This document shows positions 7,006 to 14,352 of a stretch of DNA of 45,012 bases, in pieces (the first letter of the stretch is position 1; every line of letters begins with the position of its first letter). The stretch is from Microbispora corallina (GTDB taxonomy: Bacteria > Actinomycetota > Actinomycetes > Streptosporangiales > Streptosporangiaceae). The stretch is taken from the NCBI RefSeq assembly GCF_016863035.1, contig NZ_BOOC01000054.1, positions 1 through 45,012 of the forward strand, read 5' to 3'. Both the position numbers and the translations under genes were made by a program. The notes beneath the pieces were generated by a model that worked only from the letters and a program-made list of their open reading frames with translations, was not told where the DNA came from and searched no databases.

Positions 7006-8570
7006 GTGATCTCCACGAGCGGGAGCCGTACACCGGGATCGGCCGCGGCGACGGCGGACAGGCGCTGCCGCGACAGGGCCGGCCACGCCTGGACGGCGCA
7101 GAACGGCGCGCACTGGTCCTGGTCGGAGCGGGTGCCGACGTGCACACAGCACTGGATGAGGCGTTCCTCCAGCATCGTCGACATGTCCATGAACGGCTTG
7201 ACCGTGATGCGCACCACGCGTTCGCCGAGCAGGCGCCGCAGCCGTCGGCGGCGTCCGGGCAGCGCCGAGGACGCGAGCGTCAGCAGGGTGGTCAGGCCGA
7301 GGTCGCAGTTCTCGCAGATGTCGCGCCACAGCGTGCCGATCTCGGGGTGCGACAGCGACGACTGCTCCGACAGCAGGCCGAGCAGCGACTCCTGGACGGC
7401 CATGCGGAGCTGCCGCGGGATCTCGGAGTCGGCGATGCGGTTGGAGACGAGCCCGAGGTTCTCCTTGAGGCGGTCGTGGCCGATCAGCGCGGTGAGCGAC
7501 CGCCACTGGTCGGCGTCGTCCCTGATCATGTAACCGACCGAGCAGCAGTGGGGGTGGGAGCACGGCAGGGCCGTGAGGTCGCGCCAGGTGACCAGCCCGT
7601 CGGTCTGGGGGCCCAGGCGCTTCAGGACGCCGGTGTGGGTGAGCCGGTCGAGGGGGTCGATGACGCCCGACCGTCCCGAGCCGAACTGCGGCTGGATCGA
7701 CACCCCGCCGATGTACGGCGTGTCGAGGGCGAGCCGCACGACGTCGCCGATCTCGCCGTCGTTCACGCCGAGGGCGGCAGCCATGACGAGCGTCGTGAAG
7801 ATCTCCCGCTCCGACAGCCGCTCGACCGCCTGGGCCTTGAGCCGCCTCAGGTCGCCGCCCCGGTGGTGCCGGGACGCCTCGGCCGACGTCCCGTCGTACT
7901 GCAGGTAGACCTCCACCCGCTCGCGGTGCTCGGTCAGCAGGTCGAGCAGGGCGTCGTCGCGGGCGATCAGCAGGCCGTTCGTGTTGATCAGGATGCGGGT
8001 GACCGGCCGGGCGACGAGCTCGGACAGCAGCAGCGGGAGCTCGGGATGCAAGGTCGGCTCGCCGCCGCTGAGCATGAGCACGTCGAGGCGGCCGTTCTCG
8101 CGGGCGAGGCGCTGGTCGACGTTGGCGAGCACCTCCCGGACCGGGACGACACCCCGCAGGTCGGGCGACGACTCGGTGAAGCAGGTCGGGCAGCGCAGGT
8201 TGCACGCCTCGGCGATGTCCTCCAGGAGGATGCAGGTGTGCTGGGTCTGCATCTCGGGCAGCCCGCGCAGGTACGCCGAGGGAACGGGGTCGAAGTTGCC
8301 CGGCACGTCGGGCAGGTGGGCCTTGGTGGGCGCGGTCCACTCCTCCAGGTAGGCGAGGATCTCCGGGTCCTCGTCGTAGAGGGTGCGGACCAGGCCGTGG
8401 GTGCGGCAGCCGCGTTCGAGGTAGACCCGGCCGTCGCGCTCGGCCAGCCAGCCGGACAGGCGCGGCACGTCGGCCAGCGGCCGGTCCGGCCGCTCGTCAT
8501 GGCAGCGCGGGCAGAACGCGTTGACGTAGCGGAGCAGGCGGTCGCCACGCAGGGGCATGCCGGTCGTCAT
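7002..8570 (-). CDS. Radical SAM protein of the tetraether synthase/MJ0619 type
   Basis: A 522-residue enzyme. It has the radical SAM cluster motif C123-x3-C127-x2-C130 (EACNLRCPTC), then LSGGEPTLHPEL (SAM-binding GGE) and INTNGLLI. An N-terminal cysteine module (C20-PR-C23 and C55-RTHG) and a C-terminal cysteine-rich region (LPCSHPHCCSVGY; ICENCDLG; QCCVHVGTRSDQDQCAPFC) point to extra metal clusters. This N-terminal CPxC...CxxHG plus radical SAM arrangement is that of the MJ0619/Tes group, whose archaeal members join lipid chains to form tetraether lipids or methylate substrates. ATG 8570 follows GGACGG. It is downstream of Lgt-like and membrane genes on the same strand and overlaps the next gene by 4 bases (ATGA). 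A lipid or lipoprotein substrate is inferred; the precise reaction is not shown. Confidence 0.87.
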   Translation of the reverse strand: MTTGMPLRGDRLLRYVNAFCPRCHDERPDRPLADVPRLSGWLAERDGRVYLERGCRTHGLVRTLYDEDPEILAYLEEWTAPTKAHLPDVPGNFDPVPSAYLRGLPEMQTQHTCILLEDIAEACNLRCPTCFTESSPDLRGVVPVREVLANVDQRLARENGRLDVLMLSGGEPTLHPELPLLLSELVARPVTRILINTNGLLIARDDALLDLLTEHRERVEVYLQYDGTSAEASRHHRGGDLRRLKAQAVERLSEREIFTTLVMAAALGVNDGEIGDVVRLALDTPYIGGVSIQPQFGSGRSGVIDPLDRLTHTGVLKRLGPQTDGLVTWRDLTALPCSHPHCCSVGYMIRDDADQWRSLTALIGHDRLKENLGLVSNRIADSEIPRQLRMAVQESLLGLLSEQSSLSHPEIGTLWRDICENCDLGLTTLLTLASSALPGRRRRLRRLLGERVVRITVKPFMDMSTMLEERLIQCCVHVGTRSDQDQCAPFCAVQAWPALSRQRLSAVAAADPGVRLPLVEIT

Positions 8571-8640
8571 GGCCGTCCAATCGTGTCGGTCGGGGGTCCG
8601 CTCGCGTGGGCCGGCGGGTCGGCGCGGTGGCGTCGCGGCG

Positions 8641-9327
8641 TCACAGGGTGCCGCCCGAGTAGATCTCCGGGTTGAGGCCGGTGCAGAAGCCGGCCGAGAC
8701 GATCGACATCAGCGCCCATCCGATCATCAGGCCGAGGCCGAGCCCTCTCGTCCACGGCTTACGCAGGCGGATCAGCAGGAATCCGCCGCCGAGGGCGAGC
8801 AGGGCCAGCATCGCGGCGGCCACGCCGACGACGACCTCCTTGTTACTCCCCACGCCGTCGGCCACGGCGAGCGTGAGCAGGAACGCCGCCAGGTTGACGA
8901 CCAGGAAGACGCCGAGGCCGAGGAAGGTCATGCCGACCACGACCCCCGTCGAGGAGGACGGCGGAGGGGGCGGCGGAGGCCCCCACCCCTGGGGGTAATG
9001 CGGCCCGCCGGGCGGCTGGTGCGGCCCGCCCGGCCCATGCGGCCCACCGGGTCCCGGAGGCCCAACCGGCCCTGAAGGTCCGCCCGGTCCTGCGGGTCCA
9101 CCGGACCCGCCAGGCCCTGCCGGCCCACCGAATCCGCCCAGCCCCGGGGAGCCACCCGATCCGCCCGGCCCACCCCCACCAGGGCCGGCAGGCCCACCCG
9201 CTGCCGGGCCGCCGCCACCTCCTGGGGATCCGTTCGGCTCAGCCGGGGGCCGGTGATGCGGCCCGTCGGGCGGGGGCCACTGCCCGCCTCGCGAGTCGTC
9301 GTCGGGGTGCTCGGGGGGTGTGGTCAC
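8641..9327 (-). CDS. Collagen-like Gly/Pro-rich membrane protein
   Basis: A 228-residue protein. Residues 1-125 are Gly/Pro-rich, with many consecutive G-x-y triplets (GPAGPGGSGGPAGPGG) ending in a QGWGPPPPPPPSSS segment. Residues about 128-218 hold three hydrophobic segments (VVVGMTFLGLGVFLVVNLAAFLL; VVVGVAAAMLALLALGGGFLLI; LGLGLMIGWALMSIVSAGF). The layout, proline-rich cytoplasmic tail plus C-terminal membrane domain, is common among actinobacterial proteins with few assigned functions. The GTG start follows a near-perfect GAGGAGGAG. It sits between the Lgt-like and radical SAM genes, 64 and 70 bases away, so it is probably co-transcribed. The function is unknown. Confidence 0.8.
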   Translation of the reverse strand: MTTPPEHPDDDSRGGQWPPPDGPHHRPPAEPNGSPGGGGGPAAGGPAGPGGGGPGGSGGSPGLGGFGGPAGPGGSGGPAGPGGPSGPVGPPGPGGPHGPGGPHQPPGGPHYPQGWGPPPPPPPSSSTGVVVGMTFLGLGVFLVVNLAAFLLTLAVADGVGSNKEVVVGVAAAMLALLALGGGFLLIRLRKPWTRGLGLGLMIGWALMSIVSAGFCTGLNPEIYSGGTL

Positions 9328-9391
9328 GACTCCTCCTCAGGCCGCACCGGAACGGTCGCCCGGCGAACGTCGTGGCTGCCGGCTGGCTCGG

Positions 9392-10225
9392 TCACGCCGT
9401 CTCCTCACTGATGTGGCCGGGAAGGTAACCCCGCGTGGCGACGGAGACGGGGGCGGGACGGCCGAGAAGGCGGTCGTAGTAGCCGTTCCGGTAGCCCTTG
9501 CGGAGCCGCAGGGCGACCAGCAGCAGGCCGGGGATGAGGAACCACTGCGGACGGGTGAGGTCGAGCCAGACCGTCTCGTTGGCCCTGGTGAACTCGACGA
9601 GGAACCGGAACACCGCGTACGCGCCGACGTACAGCGTGAACAGCTCGCCCGGCCGGCTGACGCGGCTCCTCGCCCACAGGACGGCGGCGAACGCCGCGAG
9701 CTGGAAGGCGATCTCGTACAGGAACGAGGGGTGCATGGCCTGCCCGGCCAGGCAACCGGGGCACTCGGGCACGGTGGCCGACGCGTGGATCCCCCAGGGG
9801 AGGCTCGTCGGGCGGCCGGGAGCCTCGGTGAGGAAGCAGCCGACGCGGCCGACGGCCATCCCGATGGCGACGGCCGGGGCGAACAGGTCGCCCGTGCGCT
9901 CCCGGTAGCCGATGAGCCTCTTGGCGATCAGCACCCCCGCGTACGCCCCGGTCAGGCCGCCGAGGATGCTGCGCGAGCCGAACATCCACGCCTCGAGAAG
10001 GCTGGGGTTCAGCGAGAAGTCGAGGTGCTCGGCCCAGCCGGACAGGCGCATGCCGATGGCGCCGCCCACGAGCGCTCCGGCCACGGCGACGAGCGACTCC
10101 TCCCGGAACGCGCCCCGGCGCCGCGCCTCCAGCACGAACACCACCGCCGCGACGACGACGGCGAGCCCCACGAAGAAGTCGTGGGTCGGCACCGCCAATC
10201 CGCCGAAACGCAGCTCCGGAATCAC
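9392..10225 (-). CDS. Divergent prolipoprotein diacylglyceryl transferase (Lgt)-like protein
   Basis: A 277-residue polytopic membrane protein with the Lgt framework: GSRSILGGLTGAYAG (85-98), GRVGCFLTEAPGRPTSLPWG (126-145), HPSFLYE (165-171) and FRFLVEFTRANE near the C-terminus. Lgt moves diacylglycerol from phosphatidylglycerol to the lipobox cysteine. Two positions differ from canonical enzymes: the His of the FHGGL motif (H103 in E. coli) is Leu88, and the Asn of GRxGN is Cys130. R127, the HPxxLYE motif and the C-terminal Arg are kept. A specialised paralog rather than the housekeeping enzyme is therefore likely. GTG 10225 is chosen because the Lgt N-terminus begins here. It is the first gene of the operon with the collagen-like, radical SAM and small membrane proteins. 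Bases 10226-10494 upstream hold no gene. Confidence 0.85.
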   Translation of the reverse strand: MIPELRFGGLAVPTHDFFVGLAVVVAAVVFVLEARRRGAFREESLVAVAGALVGGAIGMRLSGWAEHLDFSLNPSLLEAWMFGSRSILGGLTGAYAGVLIAKRLIGYRERTGDLFAPAVAIGMAVGRVGCFLTEAPGRPTSLPWGIHASATVPECPGCLAGQAMHPSFLYEIAFQLAAFAAVLWARSRVSRPGELFTLYVGAYAVFRFLVEFTRANETVWLDLTRPQWFLIPGLLLVALRLRKGYRNGYYDRLLGRPAPVSVATRGYLPGHISEETA

Positions 10226-10494
10226 GACGCCACCATAGCGGCGCCCTCCGACGTTTCCGATCCCCAAAGATGAACGGCTTTCCCCGTTCCCTTTCGGCGA
10301 CTACTCCGAACGGCGATCCGGTTTCCCGGGAACGGCGGGTGGCCCATAATGCGTCCGGAATTTCCCGGCGAGGGCAGGCCGTCCGCAATGCCGTGGGACC
10401 GGAGGACGCGCGACGGCGATTTCCGGGGACCGCCCGGAACGGCGAGGTTTTCCACAGGGGCGGCGGAAGCGGCTCCTCAGGTGGCGGGCGCGGG

Positions 10495-10500
10495 TACTCT
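10495..10500 (+). promoter_or_regulatory. -10 box of a probable leaderless transcript
   Basis: TACTCT ends 6 bases before the ATG of the M15 lipoprotein gene, and no Shine-Dalgarno sequence lies in the intervening bases. This spacing places the transcription start at the A of the ATG. No convincing -35 box is seen in the GC-rich upstream sequence. Confidence 0.4.
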
Positions 10501-10506
10501 GCGCGT

Positions 10507-11328
10507 ATGGCTTCCTTAAGGAATCCCAGGTCAGCGGTGGTGGCGACGGTCCTCGCGGGCCTGGCCACGGCGTGCGGCGGCGGCGCCACGGCGCCCGATG
10601 CCGCCGCCTCGCCCGCGGCGGCTCCGGTGGAATCGCCGCCTGCCGCGTCCGCCACGACTCCGGGAACCGCGACGGCGACACCCGCCGGCTCGGCGTCGCC
10701 CGCCTCGCCCACGGAGCCGGCGTCACCCACGGAGTCGGCGTCGCCGCGCCCCATCGTCCCGCCGCCGTTCGCCGCGAAGATCGGGAAGGTGTCACGGGCC
10801 GAGGTCCGGTACTCGTGGCACGAGGGCTGCCCCGTCTCCGTGGGCGACCTGAGGAAGATCACCATGACCTACTGGGGCTTCGACGACAAGAGCCACACGG
10901 GTGAGCTGGTGGTCAACAAGTCGGCCGCGGACGATCTGGTGTCCGTCTTCAGCAAGCTGTACGACCACCGCTACCCGATCCGCCGGATGGAGTCCGTCGA
11001 CGTCTACAAGGGCAGCGACTACGACTCGATCGACGCCGACAACACCTCGGCGTTCAACTGCCGCAGCGCGACCGGGTCGAGCAGCTGGTCCCAGCACGCG
11101 TACGGCCTGGCCGTCGACGTCAATCCGCGGGAGAACCCGTACGTCTACGCCGACGGCTCCCACGCGCACAAGAACGCCACGGGGTTCGTCGAGCGGCCGT
11201 TGAAGAAGCCGGGCGTCGTCAACGCCGGCGACTTCGTGGTGCGGACCTTCGACGGCATCGGCTGGGGCTGGGGCGGGTCCTGGTCCGGCGCCAAGGACTT
11301 CCAGCACTTCTCGTCCAACGGACGGTGA
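10507..11328 (+). CDS. M15 family (VanY/D-Ala-D-Ala carboxypeptidase-like) lipoprotein
   Basis: A 273-residue exported protein. The N-terminus has a lipoprotein signal with LATAC, giving lipidation at C23. A Pro/Ser/Thr/Ala-rich stalk (about 27-85) follows, then the peptidase domain (about 90-273). The zinc-site residues of M15 enzymes are visible: H197 and D204 in SQHAYGLAVDVNP, and H267 in DFQHF, with WGWGGSW before it. Members cleave D-Ala-containing peptidoglycan stem peptides outside the membrane. The frame is open for 79 codons upstream, but ATG 10507 begins the signal peptide and fits a leaderless promoter. It is divergent from the Lgt-like gene, and its product needs Lgt activity for lipidation. 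A strong hairpin follows at 11424. Confidence 0.9.
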   Translation: MASLRNPRSAVVATVLAGLATACGGGATAPDAAASPAAAPVESPPAASATTPGTATATPAGSASPASPTEPASPTESASPRPIVPPPFAAKIGKVSRAEVRYSWHEGCPVSVGDLRKITMTYWGFDDKSHTGELVVNKSAADDLVSVFSKLYDHRYPIRRMESVDVYKGSDYDSIDADNTSAFNCRSATGSSSWSQHAYGLAVDVNPRENPYVYADGSHAHKNATGFVERPLKKPGVVNAGDFVVRTFDGIGWGWGGSWSGAKDFQHFSSNGR

Positions 11329-11363
11329 GCAGGCCTGTCCGCGCCGCCGTGAGGGGCGCGGCC

Positions 11364-11414
11364 CACGAGCGGAGGAACGGCGGGGATGAGCACGAGCGGA
11401 GGAACCGGCGGGGA
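11364..11414. repeat. Imperfect 27-bp direct repeat after the M15 gene
   Basis: Two adjacent copies of CACGAGCGGAGGAAC-GGCGGGGA (starting at 11364 and 11391) differ by one inserted base. They are noncoding as far as I can tell; a frame starting at 11386 runs through the next hairpin and has no protein-like features. Confidence 0.6.
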
Positions 11415-11423
11415 AAGAACGAA

Positions 11424-11455
11424 CGCCCGCTCCTCCGGCCGGAAGGAAGCGGGCG
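11424..11455 (+). terminator. Strong GC hairpin downstream of the M15 gene
   Basis: CGCCCGCT-CCT-CCGG pairs with CCGGAAGGAAGCGGGCG with two unpaired positions and a minimal loop, 96 bases past the stop. TCTAT follows. This is a probable factor-independent-like terminator. Bases 11456-11658 carry no gene; a palindrome CACACGTGTG lies at 11636-11645, shortly before the next ribosome-binding site. Confidence 0.6.
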
Positions 11456-11658
11456 TCTATCCGAATATGGCGACTCCTGATTCCCCTGTGACGAGGAGAA
11501 CCACGAGTGAGGGCTCAAACGCTAACGGGACTGGGAGCTATGACCTGGAAGGATCGCTTACCACTTCATAACGATCGGCCATCGAGCCCATCACACGGTG
11601 GCGATCAGACACCGTCCACGGGTCAACTGCTTCTCCACACGTGTGTGACAGGAGACGC

Positions 11659-11907
11659 ATGAGCTGGCTCCATTCAGGTCCCCTTCCCCCGATCTGGCCG
11701 CGAGATCGATACGAGGTCCGCTCCTTGCGGCCCGCCCAGGAGCGCGGTACGGCGGACCGCTACAACCTGGCCGAGCAGGCGTACGAGGCCGCCCTGCGGC
11801 TGCGGGACGCCGGGCTGTGCACGCAGATCCAGGTGATCAGGCTCGACGACGGCGTCACGCTGTTCGACCTGGCGGCCGGGATCGAGGAGCCGCTCGAGGC
11901 CTGGTGA
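11659..11907 (+). CDS. Hypothetical small protein (82 aa)
   Basis: ATG 11659 is preceded by AGGAGAC at a good distance and the frame shows actinobacterial codon use. The sequence begins MSWLHSGPLPPIWPRDRYEV and continues as a helical segment (RYNLAEQAYEAALRLRDAG) and a strand-like end (TQIQVIRLDDGVTLFDLAAGIEEPLEAW). There is no membrane segment, signal peptide or cysteine motif. I do not recognise a family. It lies 38 bases before the Nudix fusion gene on the same strand and may be co-transcribed with it. Confidence 0.65.
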   Translation: MSWLHSGPLPPIWPRDRYEVRSLRPAQERGTADRYNLAEQAYEAALRLRDAGLCTQIQVIRLDDGVTLFDLAAGIEEPLEAW

Positions 11908-11945
11908 GCGGGGGCTCACGATGAGCGCGGTGGCAAGATGAGGTC

Positions 11946-12821
11946 ATGGCAGCGAAGGACGGCGACGGCTGGGCCCTGTGCGGACTCGGCCACCAGCACT
12001 GGGGACTCCACGGCGCGACCGGCCTGCTCGCCGTCCACCACACGCTCGACGGCATGCCGTACGTCCTGCTGCAGAAGCGGGCCTGGTGGAGCCATCACGG
12101 AGGGACCTGGGGCCTGCCGGGCGGCGCCCGCGACAGCCACGAGGACGCGATCGCCGGCGCGCTGCGGGAGGCGCTGGAGGAGGCCGCGCTCCGCGCCGAC
12201 CTGCTGCGGATCCAGGGGCTGTACGTCGACGACCACGGCGGCTGGGCGTTCGAGACGGTGATCGCCGAGGCCGAGGGCCTGCTGGACGCGGCACCGGCGA
12301 ACGCCGAGAGCATCGACCTGCGCTGGGTCGCCGCCGACGAGGTCACAGCGAAGAACCTGCATCCCGGGTTCGCGCACACCTGGCCGACGATCCGCCCGGC
12401 CCTCGCCCCGCTCGTGGTCGTCCTCGACATGGCGAACATCATCGGCGCGCGGGCCGAGCACGGCTGGTGGAAGGACCGGGCGGGCGCGGCCAACCGGCTC
12501 CTCAACGAGATCGTGCCGCTCGCGCGGGACGGCCTGTCCCGCAACCCCGACCACTTGCCGGAGCTGGCCCGGTGGTTCCCCCGGCTCGTGGTCGTGCTCG
12601 AAGGGGCCGCGGCCCGCGCCGCCGACCCCGGGCCGGCGAGCGTGGGCGTGGAGGTCGTCGTGGCCCCGGGCAGCGGCGACGACGCCATCGTGGACACCGT
12701 GCGCGCGGCCAGGCCATGGGAGAAGGTGCTGGTGGTCACCGCCGACCGCGAGCTGCGCGAGCGGGTGACCGCCCTCGGGGCGACGGTCACCGGCCCGCGC
12801 TGGCTGCTCGACCAGCTCTAG
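11946..12821 (+). CDS. Nudix hydrolase fused to a PIN/NYN-like nuclease domain
   Basis: A 291-residue, two-domain protein. Residues about 18-150 are a Nudix domain with the box at about 60-82 (GARDSHEDAIAGALREALEEAAL). It follows G-x5-E-x7-R-E-x2-E-E, with Ala in place of the usual last Gly. Residues about 154-291 resemble a YacP/NYN (PIN-fold) ribonuclease domain: LVVVLDMANIIGAR (D161, N164), VVVLEG, then GSGDDAIVD (D245, D246) and VLVVTADRELRERV (D267), a spaced acidic set that would bind metal. Nudix domains cleave nucleoside diphosphate-linked groups, including mRNA caps in some proteins. Coupling to a PIN-type nuclease suggests RNA 5'-end turnover, which is inference. ATG 11946 follows GATGAGG. 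Its stop codon lies within a tandem repeat. Confidence 0.85.
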   Translation: MAAKDGDGWALCGLGHQHWGLHGATGLLAVHHTLDGMPYVLLQKRAWWSHHGGTWGLPGGARDSHEDAIAGALREALEEAALRADLLRIQGLYVDDHGGWAFETVIAEAEGLLDAAPANAESIDLRWVAADEVTAKNLHPGFAHTWPTIRPALAPLVVVLDMANIIGARAEHGWWKDRAGAANRLLNEIVPLARDGLSRNPDHLPELARWFPRLVVVLEGAAARAADPGPASVGVEVVVAPGSGDDAIVDTVRAARPWEKVLVVTADRELRERVTALGATVTGPRWLLDQL

Positions 12822-12950
12822 ATCGCCTGCCCGCGCCCACTCCCGACCAGCTCTAGGCCGCCGCACCGCGCCGACGCCTCGACCAGCTCCAGACCGCCGC
12901 ACCGCTGCCCACTCCCGACCAGCCCTAGATCGCCGGCCCGCGCTCACCGC
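12809..12950. repeat. Four imperfect 35-36-bp tandem units starting in the Nudix gene stop region
   Basis: Units begin at 12809, 12844, 12880 and 12916 and share CGACCAGCTCTAGATCGCC-like starts and CGC-rich ends. The first copy contains the last codons (Asp-Gln-Leu) and the TAG stop of the Nudix fusion; the later copies repeat that end after the stop. The remaining 12951-13037 holds the promoter region of the next gene. Confidence 0.75.
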
Positions 12951-13037
12951 CGACAGCGGCTGGAAGAAGGTCGCGGAGACGGCGTTCGCCCTCGTCGGGC
13001 GTTTCACCTGATTGTCTAGCGTCCATTTAATCCCTAT

Positions 13038-14294
13038 ATGGGCGTTTTCGGGAGCATGATCAGGGTGCGGCGGTGGCTGCGGTGGCGGTGGACGCTCTTC
13101 GTCCCCGCGATCGCTCTCATCACGCTCGCCCTCACCTGGGGACGGGCGCTCGCGCCGGTCATGGTGGTGGTGGCCGCCGTGTTCCTCGCAGGGGCCGTCC
13201 TCGCGGCCGTTCATCACGCCGAGGTGATCGCCCACCGGGTCGGCGAGCCGTTCGGGTCGCTGGTCCTCGCGGTCGCGGTGACGGTCATCGAGGTGGCGCT
13301 GATCGTGAGCCTGATGGCGTCCGGCGGCCCGCAGACGGCGTCCCTCGCCCGCGACACGGTCTACGCCGCCGTCATGATCACCTGCAACGGCATCCTCGGG
13401 TTGTCGCTGCTGATCGGGGCCCTGCGGCGGCGGCTGGCCGTCTTCAACGCCGAGGGGACGGGCGGGGCGCTGGCCACCGTGGCCACCCTCGCGACGCTCA
13501 GCCTCGTCCTGCCGTCGTTCACGACGAGCTCCCCCGGGCCCGCGTTCACGCCGGTCCAGCTGGCGTTCGCCGGGGTGGTCTCGCTCGCGCTGTACGGCCT
13601 GTTCGTGCTCACCCAGACCGTCCGCCACCGCGACTACTTCCTCCCCGTGGAGGACGACGACAGGGACGGCGACGGGGACACCGCCGAGCGGCCGCGCGCG
13701 GGCGGGATCGCGGCGGCGGGAGGCGGGACGGCAGGCACGCGGGGGACGGCGGCGGGGACTCCGGGGCGCGCGGGGAAACCAGGGACGGCAGGCACGCGGG
13801 GCACGGCGACGGGAGTCGGGCACGCCGCTCCGCCGTCCCTGAAGGCGACGCTGACCAGCCTCGTCCTGCTGCCGCTCGCGCTGGTCGCCGTGGTCGGGCT
13901 GGCGAAGGTCGAGTCCCCGTCGATCGAGGTGGCCGTGAAGACGGCCGGGCTGCCCCAGCCGGTGGTCGGCGTGGTGATCGCCATGCTCGTGCTGCTGCCG
14001 GAGACCCTGGCGGCGGTGCGGGCGGCCCGCCGCGACCGCATCCAGACCAGCCTCAACCTGGCCCTCGGGTCGGCCATGGCGAGCATCGGGCTGACCATCC
14101 CGGTGATCGCCGTGGCGTCGCTGTGGTTGTCGGGCCCGCTGGTCCTCGGCCTCGCCCCCACCCACGTCGTGCTGCTCGGCCTGACCATCGCGGTGGGCAC
14201 GCTGACCGTGGTGCCGGGCCGGGCGACCCTGCTCCAGGGCGCCGTCCACCTCACGCTGCTCGCCGCGTTCGTGTTCCTCGCCGTACGGCCCTGA
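13038..14294 (+). CDS. ChaA-like calcium/cation:proton antiporter
   Basis: A 418-residue membrane protein of the CaCA superfamily. The two inverted alpha repeats are clear: HHAEVIAHRVGEPFGSLVLAV-VTVIEVALI (about 59-90) and VVIAMLVLLPETLAAVRAARRDRIQTSLNLALGSAMASIGLTIP (about 313-356), each with the acidic residue used for ion exchange. About ten hydrophobic segments surround them. The loop between halves (about 205-265) is an unusual Gly/Thr/Ala/Arg repeat-rich insert (GTAGTRGTAAGTPGRAGK) not needed by the fold. Start choice is uncertain: ATG 13038 fits a leaderless transcript with TTTAAT 6 bases upstream, while ATG 13056 (MIRVRR) is also possible. It exports calcium or sodium/potassium in exchange for protons. 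Confidence 0.88.
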   Translation: MGVFGSMIRVRRWLRWRWTLFVPAIALITLALTWGRALAPVMVVVAAVFLAGAVLAAVHHAEVIAHRVGEPFGSLVLAVAVTVIEVALIVSLMASGGPQTASLARDTVYAAVMITCNGILGLSLLIGALRRRLAVFNAEGTGGALATVATLATLSLVLPSFTTSSPGPAFTPVQLAFAGVVSLALYGLFVLTQTVRHRDYFLPVEDDDRDGDGDTAERPRAGGIAAAGGGTAGTRGTAAGTPGRAGKPGTAGTRGTATGVGHAAPPSLKATLTSLVLLPLALVAVVGLAKVESPSIEVAVKTAGLPQPVVGVVIAMLVLLPETLAAVRAARRDRIQTSLNLALGSAMASIGLTIPVIAVASLWLSGPLVLGLAPTHVVLLGLTIAVGTLTVVPGRATLLQGAVHLTLLAAFVFLAVRP

Positions 14295-14352
14295 GGCGGC
14301 GAGCGGCCGAAATGGTGTCGCGGCGAGGCAGGAGGCGGTTTAAGGTGCGGAC

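Noticed and set aside
11386..11571. 61-codon frame after the M15 gene
   Set aside because: It runs through a strong terminator hairpin and starts within a direct repeat.
11916..14249. 777-codon minus-strand frame opposite the Nudix and antiporter genes
   Set aside because: The product is dominated by Arg, Gly, His and Gln with no recognisable fold; it mirrors real plus-strand genes with Nudix and CaCA motifs.
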